A stretch of DNA of 64,000 nt from the NCBI GenBank assembly GCA_045595365.1, contig JAZOAI010000011.1, forward strand, positions 62,001-126,000, given 5' to 3'. This document shows positions 26,536 through 34,258 of this stretch, piece by piece (positions within the stretch are counted from its first letter, which is position 1; each line of letters opens with the position of its first letter). A program made the position numbers and the translations under genes. The notes under the pieces are model-generated. The model was given only the letters and a program-made list of their open reading frames with translations. It searched no databases and was not told where the DNA came from. The stretch is from SIG480 sp045595365 (GTDB lineage: Bacteria > Bacillota > Clostridia > Oscillospirales > JAAYXM01).

Positions 26536-27438
26536 GTGGATATTCAATGGTACCCCGGGCATATGACCAAAACCCGCAGAATGATTTCTGAAAATCTCAA
26601 GATGGTTGATGCCGTTTGTGAGGTTCTTGATGCGCGGATTCCGATTTCAAGCAGAAACTATGATATTTTTGAATTGTCTAAAGCAAAACCGAGATTGATT
26701 GTTCTCAATCGCGTTGACTTAGCAGATGCTGAAAAAACAAAAGAATGGGCGGCCTACTACAGAAATCTCGAATATTCGGTGCTTGAAACGAACTCGAAAA
26801 GCGGCTCGGGGGTCTCTGCGTTTTCTTCTGCGATAAAGCAGCTTCTTTCCGAAAAGCTTGAGTCATATCGTCAGAAAGGTCAGGCAGGGAGAACGATACG
26901 CATTATGATTTGCGGAGTCCCCAACGTCGGGAAGTCCTCATTTATCAACAGAATCTCGGGGAGAAATATTGCAAAAGCTGAGGATAGGCCCGGTGTTACT
27001 CGTGAAAAACAGTGGATTCGCGCGGGAGACGGAATTGAGCTTCTTGATACCCCCGGTATGCTCTGGCCGAAGTTTGATGACAAGCGGACAGCTCTGAATC
27101 TCGCATTCACCGGCGCGATTAAGGATGAAATTCTCGATATTGAGTCGCTTGCATCTCTTTTTCTGGAAGTTCTTTCAGAGCGATATGCGAAAAATCTCGA
27201 TGCGAGATATAAAATAAAATCTTCTTCGGATGAACCCGGATATGAAATTTTAGAGCGCGCGGGAAAAGCGCGCGGGTTTTTAATTTCCGGTGGAGAGATA
27301 AATACGGAACGCATGGCTAAAACGTTGTTTGATGAATTCCGATCAGGCGAGCTTGGGCGAATTACGCTTGAAGATGTTTCTGAGGCCGGGAGAGAGCCAC
27401 TTGAAAAGATTGAATTTCGAGGGATGCTCTCTGAGTAG
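26536..27438 (+). CDS. rbgA: Ribosome biogenesis GTPase RbgA (YlqF)
   Basis: 300 residues, a circularly permuted GTPase needed for late 50S assembly. The motif order is G4 (LNRVDLAD), then G1 (GVPNVGKSS), then G3 (DTPGML), which is the permuted order. The N terminus MDIQWYPGHMTKT is the family hallmark. The start codon is GTG (26536) behind AGGAGGTG. It lies between lepB and rnhB, the usual context. Confidence 0.95.
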   Translation: MDIQWYPGHMTKTRRMISENLKMVDAVCEVLDARIPISSRNYDIFELSKAKPRLIVLNRVDLADAEKTKEWAAYYRNLEYSVLETNSKSGSGVSAFSSAIKQLLSEKLESYRQKGQAGRTIRIMICGVPNVGKSSFINRISGRNIAKAEDRPGVTREKQWIRAGDGIELLDTPGMLWPKFDDKRTALNLAFTGAIKDEILDIESLASLFLEVLSERYAKNLDARYKIKSSSDEPGYEILERAGKARGFLISGGEINTERMAKTLFDEFRSGELGRITLEDVSEAGREPLEKIEFRGMLSE

Positions 27439-27449
27439 GAGAGAAAACT

Positions 27450-28070
27450 ATGGAAAGCAAGTTGTGGGAAATTGAAAACGGGCTTCTAAGCAGCGGTTAT
27501 TCCGCTATTTGCGGAGTCGATGAAGCGGGGCGAGGGCCTCTTGCCGGGCCTGTTTTTGCGGCGGCGGTGATTCTTCCGCCGGGGATAGAAATAGACGGGC
27601 TTAACGATTCTAAAAAGTTGAGCGAAAAAAAGCGCGAGCTTCTTTTTGATATAATTTGCGAAAAAGCTGTTTCGTTTGGGATAGCCAAAAGCTCAGAAAG
27701 TGAGATTGATGAGATAAACATCCTGCGTGCCTCGCTTCTTGCGATGCGCCGCGCGGTTTCTTTGCTTGAGCAAAAACCCGGGTATATCCTCGTTGACGGA
27801 AATCAGGTTTTTGAAGCGGATGTTCCGGTGCAATATATTGTGAAGGGAGACAGCTTGTCAGCAAATATAGCTGCAGCTTCAATCCTTGCAAAGGTCAGCC
27901 GTGACAGGTTTATGCTGAAGCTTTCGGAAGAGTATCCGCAGTATCAGTTTGAAAAACACAAGGGATACCCCACGAAACTTCATTATGAATGTGTTGAGAA
28001 ATTTGGGTTGTCACCGGTTCACCGAAGAAGCTTTTTTAGAAAATATAAGGGCGGTGCGCTTTTGAAATGA
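27450..28070 (+). CDS. rnhB: Ribonuclease HII
   Basis: Removes RNA from RNA-DNA hybrids and single misincorporated ribonucleotides. 206 residues with the catalytic carboxylates in GVDEAGRGPLAGP (first Asp and Glu), LNDSKKLSEKKR and LVDGN. TAGGAGAG lies before the ATG. Its stop overlaps the yraN start (ATGA at 28067-28070), so the two are coupled. Confidence 0.96.
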   Translation: MESKLWEIENGLLSSGYSAICGVDEAGRGPLAGPVFAAAVILPPGIEIDGLNDSKKLSEKKRELLFDIICEKAVSFGIAKSSESEIDEINILRASLLAMRRAVSLLEQKPGYILVDGNQVFEADVPVQYIVKGDSLSANIAAASILAKVSRDRFMLKLSEEYPQYQFEKHKGYPTKLHYECVEKFGLSPVHRRSFFRKYKGGALLK

Positions 28071-28423
28071 CAACTTCGTTGCTCGGGAAATGGGGCGAGG
28101 CAAAAGCCGCCGAATATTTGAGAAAAAAAGGGTTTGTGATTATTTCGGCAAACTACCGCAGCCGTTTTGGCGAGATTGATCTGATTGCCGAAAATAAGGC
28201 TACCATTGTTTTTGTTGAGGTAAAATTGCGAAAGAATTCAAATTTTGCAAACGCATATGAATTTGTTACACCAACAAAACAAAAGAAAATCCGCAAAACT
28301 GCAGAAATGTGGCTTTCGGAAAACAGGACAGAGAAAAATTTGCGCTTTGATGTAGTTGAAATTTACGCTCCTGACGGAGTGTCGGGAAAATATACTATAA
28401 ACCAAATTGAAAATGCATTTTAG
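28067..28423 (+). CDS. YraN family protein (UPF0102)
   Basis: 118-residue small nuclease-fold protein. LLGKWGEAKAAEYLRKKGF and RFGEIDLIAENKATIVFVEVK contain the Glu/Asp/Glu-x-Lys pattern of the restriction-endonuclease-like superfamily. A biological role has not been established for the family. It overlaps rnhB by 4 bp, a pairing found in many bacteria. Confidence 0.92.
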   Translation: MTTSLLGKWGEAKAAEYLRKKGFVIISANYRSRFGEIDLIAENKATIVFVEVKLRKNSNFANAYEFVTPTKQKKIRKTAEMWLSENRTEKNLRFDVVEIYAPDGVSGKYTINQIENAF

Positions 28424-28440
28424 ATACTGGAGGGAGTATT

Positions 28441-29937
28441 ATGAATTATTTTAGCACGCGTGATGCATCTTTAAAGCTTAGCTCTGCCCAGGCGATTGTC
28501 AAGGGGCTTAGTGATGATGGCGGGCTTTTTTGCCCGGAGAGTATTCCGCAGCTTACGGATGACGATAAGAAGTTTCTTTTGTCCGCATCTTATCAGGAAA
28601 GAGCGGCGTTTGTTCTTGGAAAATTCCTATCCGATTTTTCCGAGGAGGAATTAAAGGAATTCTCAGAAAAGGCATATAGCTCTGAAAAGTTTGATTCGGC
28701 AGATGTTGCACCTGTGCGTATGCTTGATAAGAAACTCGGCATACTTGAGCTGTGGCACGGGCCTACTTGTGCATTTAAGGATATGGCTCTTCAGATGCTT
28801 CCGTATCTTCTCTCGGCATCGCTTAAGAAAACGGGAGAGAGGCGCCTTGCGTGTATACTTGTTGCAACCTCTGGAGATACAGGGAAGGCTGCGCTTGAAG
28901 GCTTTTCGGATGTTGAAGGGACAAAAATTGCAGTCTTCTATCCGAAAGACGGCGTCAGCCGCATTCAGGAGCGCCAGATGACAACTCAGGAAGGGGATAA
29001 TGTTTACGTCTCCTCGGTTGTCGGCAATTTTGACGATGTTCAGTCTGCTATGAAAACAATATTTTCTGATGAAGACATCAGAGCAAAAGCTTCTGAAAAC
29101 GGATGTATCTTCTCATCAGCAAACTCTATTAACTGGGGGCGCGCCGTTCCGCAGATTGCATATTACGTTTCGGGGTATTTTGATTTGCTTAAAAGCGGTG
29201 CAATCAGCGAAAATGAAGAGATAAACGTCTGTGTCCCGACCGGAAACTTCGGGAATATCTTGGCGGCGTTTTACGCACGCGAAATGGGCATCCCCATAAA
29301 GAAGTTTATTTGTGCATCAAACCAGAATAATGTCCTCACTGACTTTTTCACAGACGGAAAGTACGATAAGCGCCGTGAGTTTCACGTCACAAATTCTCCC
29401 GCTATGGACATTCTCATTTCAAGCAATCTTGAAAGACTTATATTCAACCTCTCGGGCAACGACGACAAGACAGTTAAGAAGTATATGGCAAAGCTTGCAA
29501 GCGATGGCGCATATACGGTAAGCTCTGAAATATTCGAAAGAATCTTAGGTCTCTTCTACGGCGGATGCTGCAGTGGAGAAGAAACTCTGAAAACGATTTC
29601 AGATGTCTACAGCGAACACAATTACCTTATAGACACACATACAGCTGTAGCTGTTAATGTTTATAACAAATATGTCAGACAGACGGGCGATGACACGGTC
29701 ACGCTTCTTGCATCAACTGCAAGCCCGTTTAAGTTTGCAGACAGCGTTCTCTCGGCACTTGGAATTGATATTTCATCAGGTGGTGAAGAACTTCTTGAGA
29801 TTCTCTCGAAGACGACAAGAAACAAAATTCCAACCCCTCTTGCTTCAATTTTCGAAAAGGAAGAGCGTTTCGTTAATACTGCGTCTCGTGAGGATTTGCC
29901 GGAGCTTGTTGTCAAGTTCACAAACGGGGAAGTGTAA
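28441..29937 (+). CDS. thrC: Threonine synthase
   Basis: PLP enzyme converting O-phosphohomoserine to threonine. 498 residues, of the long type with N terminus MNYFSTRDAS. The PLP lysine is in HGPTCAFKDMALQ and the phosphate-binding loop in VATSGDTGKAA. CTGGAGGGAG lies before the ATG. It is unusual company in an operon of ribosome and nucleic-acid genes, and no T-box or other leader precedes it, so it should be transcribed from the rplS side. Its stop is directly followed by the next start codon. Confidence 0.95.
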   Translation: MNYFSTRDASLKLSSAQAIVKGLSDDGGLFCPESIPQLTDDDKKFLLSASYQERAAFVLGKFLSDFSEEELKEFSEKAYSSEKFDSADVAPVRMLDKKLGILELWHGPTCAFKDMALQMLPYLLSASLKKTGERRLACILVATSGDTGKAALEGFSDVEGTKIAVFYPKDGVSRIQERQMTTQEGDNVYVSSVVGNFDDVQSAMKTIFSDEDIRAKASENGCIFSSANSINWGRAVPQIAYYVSGYFDLLKSGAISENEEINVCVPTGNFGNILAAFYAREMGIPIKKFICASNQNNVLTDFFTDGKYDKRREFHVTNSPAMDILISSNLERLIFNLSGNDDKTVKKYMAKLASDGAYTVSSEIFERILGLFYGGCCSGEETLKTISDVYSEHNYLIDTHTAVAVNVYNKYVRQTGDDTVTLLASTASPFKFADSVLSALGIDISSGGEELLEILSKTTRNKIPTPLASIFEKEERFVNTASREDLPELVVKFTNGEV

Positions 29938-30627
29938 ATGTCTGTTTATACGATAGCGGATTTACATCTTTCAAAATCAACTGACAAACCGATGGATGTC
30001 TTCGGGGACTTTTGGGAGCAACATGAAGAGCGGCTTGTAGAAGGATTTTCCAAGCTTTCGGAAGATGACGTAACCATTATCCCCGGTGATATTTCGTGGG
30101 GGATGACACTGCGGGAGTCTTTGCTTGATTTTAAGCTTATTGACTCTTTCCCCGGTCGAAAAATAATTTCAAAGGGAAACCATGATTACTGGTGGGATAC
30201 AGCCTCAAAAATAAAGCGTTTTTTTGCAGAAAATGACATCAAAACGATTGAACTTCTCCACAACAATGCGTTCAAAATTTCAGATGTTGCAATCTGCGGT
30301 ACAAGAGGTTGGTTTTTTGAACAGGAGGACGGCAAAAGCCGCAAGATTTACGAAAGAGAAATCGGAAGGCTGCGGCGTTCACTTGAAGAAGGAAAAAAAC
30401 TATCAGCCAATAAGCTTTTGTGCTTCTTGCATTACCCCCCGATTTGTGCAGGTTATGAGTGTGAGGAAATAACCGATATGCTTTCAGAATTCGGGGTCGA
30501 AGCCTGTTTTTACGGTCATCTTCACGGATTCGGGCACAAAAGCGCGTTTTCGGGAATGCATAAGAATGTCAAATACACTTTAGTTTCAGCTGATTATTTA
30601 AAATTTAACCCACTTTTCATAGTATAA
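29938..30627 (+). CDS. Calcineurin-like metallophosphoesterase
   Basis: 229 residues with the full set of metal-binding blocks: ADLHL, PGDISWG, KGNHDYWW, LHYPP and YGHLHG. It is a predicted cytoplasmic protein without signal peptide, in a subfamily (serine/threonine phosphatase-like, WWDT after GNHD) whose substrate is unknown. Its ATG abuts the thrC stop. No clear terminator follows; the next 150 bp are AT-rich and hold the tig promoter region. Confidence 0.88.
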   Translation: MSVYTIADLHLSKSTDKPMDVFGDFWEQHEERLVEGFSKLSEDDVTIIPGDISWGMTLRESLLDFKLIDSFPGRKIISKGNHDYWWDTASKIKRFFAENDIKTIELLHNNAFKISDVAICGTRGWFFEQEDGKSRKIYEREIGRLRRSLEEGKKLSANKLLCFLHYPPICAGYECEEITDMLSEFGVEACFYGHLHGFGHKSAFSGMHKNVKYTLVSADYLKFNPLFIV

Positions 30628-30779
30628 AAGCACAAAAAACAGACACCTGATACATAAAAAGTGTGACAAAACAACGAAAGATAATAAAATTTTCAAAAAA
30701 AACAAAAAAGATGTGGAAAAATTGGTAAAAATCTGATACAATGATTAGGTTATAACCGATTCGAAAGGAATGATCTCAA

Positions 30780-32285
30780 ATGAAATTGAAATCAACAGAA
30801 AAACTCGAGAACGGAAAGGTGTGTCTCGAAATCCAGGTAGAGAAGCCTGAGTTTGATGATGCTATGAACAAAGCATACCTCAAGAATAAAGCTAAAATCA
30901 CAGTTCCGGGCTTCAGAAAAGGCAAAGCTCCGAGAGCTATGATTGAGCGCATGTACGGCGCAGGCGTATTCACTGAGGATGCTATCAATATTGCATATCC
31001 CGATGCATATGAAGCAGCTGTCAAGGAGAGCGGGATTGAGCCGGTTGATTATCCGGAAGTTGAGCTTGTTGACATAAACGACGATGGCTTTGTTATGAAG
31101 ACGACCGTAACAGTTAAGCCTGAAGTTGTCCTCGGCAACTACAAGGGAATTGAGGCTGAGAAGCCCTCTGTTTCTGTCACTAAAAAGGATGTTGACGCTG
31201 AACTTTCTGTTATGCTTGAAAAGAATGCCCGCCTTGTTACGGTAGAGCGTGAAGCGAAAGATGGCGACATTGTCATCATTGACTTTGAAGGCTTTGTTGA
31301 CGGTGTTGCATTTGATGGCGGCAAGGGCGAAAACCATAGCTTAAAGCTCGGTTCAAACCAGTTCATCCCCGGCTTTGAAGCACAGCTTGTCGGAAAGAGT
31401 GCAGGAGAAGAGTGTGACGTTAACGTTACCTTCCCGAAGGAATACCACGCTGAAGAACTCGCAGGCAAGGAAGCGGTATTTAAGGTCAAGGTTCACGAGG
31501 TTAAGGAAACAGAGCTTCCTGTTGCTGACGATGAGTTTGCAAAGGATGTTTCAGAGTTTGAAACAATCGATGAGCTTAAGAAGAACATTCAGTCCAAAAT
31601 TCGCGAGACCCGCGAGAGAATGGCAAATGAGGCTTTTGAAGCTGCAATCATGAAGACAATCGTTTCCGAAATGAAGGTTGAGATTCCTGACGTTATGATT
31701 GAGAATCAGCTCAACAACATCTGCAACGATTTTGCTCAGCGTCTCCAGATGCAGGGAATCACGCTTGAAAAGTACCTTGAAATGATGCAGTCAAATATGG
31801 AAGACTTCCGCAAGAACTTCCGCGAGCAGGCTATTGAGCAGGTAAAATCCAGCCTTGCTCTTGAGACAATCGCAAAGGCTGAAAAGATTGAGCCGACAGA
31901 CGAGGATGTCGAAGCTGAGTACACAAAGCTTTCAGAGCAGTACGGTATGCCGGTTGAGAGAATCCGCAGCTTCCTTTCTGCAGATGCAATGAAGAGCGAC
32001 CTTTACAACATCAAGGCTCTTGCATTCCTCCGCGACAATGCTGTTGCTAAAGCTCCTGAGAAGAAGAGCGCTGCAAAGAAAACTGCAGAGACAGCTGAGG
32101 GCGCAGAGAAGAAGGCTCCGGCAAAGAAGCCTGCAGCAAAGAAGACAACTACAGCAGAAAAAACAACAGAAGCAAAGACCACAACAAAAACTTCGGCTGC
32201 TAAGAAGCCAACCACAAAATCGACTGCAACCAAGTCAACGGCTGCTAAGAAAACTACAACAAAGAAAACTGCGGATAAAGAATAA
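30780..32285 (+). CDS. tig: Trigger factor with a long lysine/threonine/alanine-rich C-terminal tail
   Basis: Ribosome-associated chaperone and peptidyl-prolyl isomerase. The ribosome-binding domain carries GFRKGKAPRAMIE (about 42-54, the signature loop). An FKBP-type domain (about 150-245) and the helical arms follow. Family length is about 430 residues; here it is 501, because residues 425-501 form a low-complexity tail of AAKK, TTK and PAKK repeats resembling histone H1. GAAAGGAATG precedes the ATG. An extended -10 (TGATACAAT, ending at 30742) is the likely promoter. It leads the tig-clpP-clpX-lon quality-control group. Confidence 0.95.
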   Translation: MKLKSTEKLENGKVCLEIQVEKPEFDDAMNKAYLKNKAKITVPGFRKGKAPRAMIERMYGAGVFTEDAINIAYPDAYEAAVKESGIEPVDYPEVELVDINDDGFVMKTTVTVKPEVVLGNYKGIEAEKPSVSVTKKDVDAELSVMLEKNARLVTVEREAKDGDIVIIDFEGFVDGVAFDGGKGENHSLKLGSNQFIPGFEAQLVGKSAGEECDVNVTFPKEYHAEELAGKEAVFKVKVHEVKETELPVADDEFAKDVSEFETIDELKKNIQSKIRETRERMANEAFEAAIMKTIVSEMKVEIPDVMIENQLNNICNDFAQRLQMQGITLEKYLEMMQSNMEDFRKNFREQAIEQVKSSLALETIAKAEKIEPTDEDVEAEYTKLSEQYGMPVERIRSFLSADAMKSDLYNIKALAFLRDNAVAKAPEKKSAAKKTAETAEGAEKKAPAKKPAAKKTTTAEKTTEAKTTTKTSAAKKPTTKSTATKSTAAKKTTTKKTADKE

Positions 32286-32319
32286 TTTTCCAGTTTTTGA
32301 GCATAATATTATACGTTGG

Positions 32320-32351
32320 GATAGGCGGGAGGAGTTTTCCTCGCGCCTATC
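32320..32351 (+). other. Intercistronic hairpin between tig and clpP
   Basis: GATAGGCG pairs with CGCCTATC, and after one mismatch GAGGA pairs with TCCTC, giving a strong stem. Only TTTG follows, so termination would be weak. It lies 29 bp before the clpP start and could be a partial terminator or an RNA processing/stability element. Confidence 0.5.
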
Positions 32352-32380
32352 TTTGAAAATTTGACAGGAGTGTGAAAACA

Positions 32381-32965
32381 ATGAGTTTAGTTCCGGTAGT
32401 AGTAGAACAAACAAACCGTGGAGAGCGTTCGTATGATATTTTTTCCCGCTTATTGAATGACAGAATCATCATTTTGTCGGAAGAAGTTAACGACACGACA
32501 GCATCTCTTATTGTCGCTCAGCTTTTGTATCTCGAATCACAGGACCCGGACAAGGACATCCATTTCTACATTAATTCTCCGGGCGGCTCCATAACTGCCG
32601 GTATGGCAATTTTTGATACAATGAACTTCATAAAGTGCGATGTTTCCACTATCTGTGTGGGCATGGCGGCTTCTATGGGTGCATTTCTGCTTGCAGCGGG
32701 AACTCCGGGAAAGCGCCTTGCGCTTCCGAATTCGGAAATAATGATTCATCAGCCGCTTTCAGGTATGCAGGGGCAGGCAACGGATATTAAAATCCACGCT
32801 GACCGCATTATAAGAATTAAGGAGCAGCTTAACAAAAAGCTTTCAGAGTTTACAGGAAAGCCGCTTGAGATAATAGAACAGGACACCGAAAGAGATAATT
32901 TCATGACGGCGGAAGAGGCTATGGAATACGGCCTCATTGATAAAGTTATTTCAAAAAGACAGTAG
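32381..32965 (+). CDS. clpP: ATP-dependent Clp protease proteolytic subunit
   Basis: 194-residue serine peptidase forming the tetradecameric barrel fed by ClpX. Catalytic triad: Ser in GMAASMGA, His in SEIMIHQP and Asp in ERDNFM. The GTG at 32372 is one base from AGGAG (32366-32370), so the ATG at 32381 is used, which gives the normal N terminus MSLVPVVVEQTNRGE. clpX follows 27 bp later. No CtsR heptad repeats are seen upstream. Confidence 0.97.
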   Translation: MSLVPVVVEQTNRGERSYDIFSRLLNDRIIILSEEVNDTTASLIVAQLLYLESQDPDKDIHFYINSPGGSITAGMAIFDTMNFIKCDVSTICVGMAASMGAFLLAAGTPGKRLALPNSEIMIHQPLSGMQGQATDIKIHADRIIRIKEQLNKKLSEFTGKPLEIIEQDTERDNFMTAEEAMEYGLIDKVISKRQ

Positions 32966-32992
32966 CCTTTTCTTTGGAGAACGGAGTAGCGT

Positions 32993-34243
32993 ATGTCAGA
33001 CAAAAATATTAAAATGACTTGCACTTTTTGCGGAGAGGAGTTAAAGCCGGGCACACATTCTTTGGCTGGGCTTGGTGGCACTATCTGTGAAAACTGCATT
33101 GATGTTTGCAAGGCATATCTGGATTCAATCCGGGAGGATGAGATTAAGTCTCAAAATCCGGAGGGAGCGAAACTCACACTTTTAAAACCGCATGAAATAC
33201 ACGAGAAGCTCGATGAATATATTGTCGGCCAGGAGGGGGCAAAGCTCGCTCTCAGTGTCGCTGTATATAATCATTATAAGAGAATTTCGAATGATACGGA
33301 AAACGATGTTGAACTCCAGAAAAGCAACATATTGATGATTGGCCCCACGGGGTCGGGAAAGACACTCTTTGCACAGACACTTGCAAAAATGCTCAATGTT
33401 CCGTTTGCTATTGCGGATGCGACAACCTTAACAGAGGCAGGTTATGTCGGCGAGGATGTCGAAAATATCCTTCTTCGCCTTATTCAGGCGGCGGACTATG
33501 ATATTGAAGCAGCAGAGCGTGGAATAATTTTTATCGACGAAATTGATAAAATTGCGAGAAAAAGTGAAAACACATCAATAACCCGCGATGTTTCTGGTGA
33601 GGGAGTCCAGCAGGCAATTTTAAAAATTCTTGAGGGAACAGTTGCAAATGTTCCTCCGCAGGGTGGCAGAAAGCATCCACACCAGGAGTTTATACAAATT
33701 GATACGAGCAACATTCTTTTCATCTGCGGCGGTGCTTTTGATGGGATTGAGCGCGTCGTTTCAAAAAGAAAAACTCAGAACGGTATAGGCTTCGGTTCTG
33801 AGGTTTCTTCTAAGAGCAAAGAGAATAAGGCTGAGCTTTTAGCGGATATCCAGCCTCATGATCTTCTGAAGTTCGGAATAATCCCCGAGCTTGTCGGCAG
33901 GCTTCCGGTCATTGCTCCGCTTTCTCCTCTTGATAAAGAAGCGATGATAAGCATACTCACAAAGCCGAAAAACGCGCTTACGAAGCAGTACATTCGTTTG
34001 CTTGAAATGGATGGCGTAAAGCTCACTTTTGAGCCCAAAGCTCTTGAGAGAGTTGCAGAGCTTGCAATCGAGCGCGGAATAGGGGCAAGAGGGCTTCGTG
34101 CGGTGCTTGAAGGCGTTATGCAGAAGATTATGTATGACGTGCCGTCTGACCCTGATATTGTTAGTGTCATTGTTACGAAGGCGGCGATTGACAAAAAGAG
34201 CAAGCCTAAAATTATAAGAAAAGAGATCAAAACAGCGCAGTAA
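32993..34243 (+). CDS. clpX: ATP-dependent Clp protease ATP-binding subunit ClpX
   Basis: 416-residue AAA+ unfoldase. The N-terminal zinc-binding domain has the Cys4 set CTFC and CENC. Walker A is GPTGSGKT and Walker B is IIFIDEIDKIA. LEGTVANVPPQGGRKHPHQE is the central family block. Recognises substrates and threads them into ClpP. AGAACGGAG lies upstream. lon follows 15 bp downstream, the usual clpP-clpX-lon-engB order of Firmicutes. Confidence 0.97.
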   Translation: MSDKNIKMTCTFCGEELKPGTHSLAGLGGTICENCIDVCKAYLDSIREDEIKSQNPEGAKLTLLKPHEIHEKLDEYIVGQEGAKLALSVAVYNHYKRISNDTENDVELQKSNILMIGPTGSGKTLFAQTLAKMLNVPFAIADATTLTEAGYVGEDVENILLRLIQAADYDIEAAERGIIFIDEIDKIARKSENTSITRDVSGEGVQQAILKILEGTVANVPPQGGRKHPHQEFIQIDTSNILFICGGAFDGIERVVSKRKTQNGIGFGSEVSSKSKENKAELLADIQPHDLLKFGIIPELVGRLPVIAPLSPLDKEAMISILTKPKNALTKQYIRLLEMDGVKLTFEPKALERVAELAIERGIGARGLRAVLEGVMQKIMYDVPSDPDIVSVIVTKAAIDKKSKPKIIRKEIKTAQ

Positions 34244-34258
34244 AGGAGAAGAACTATC

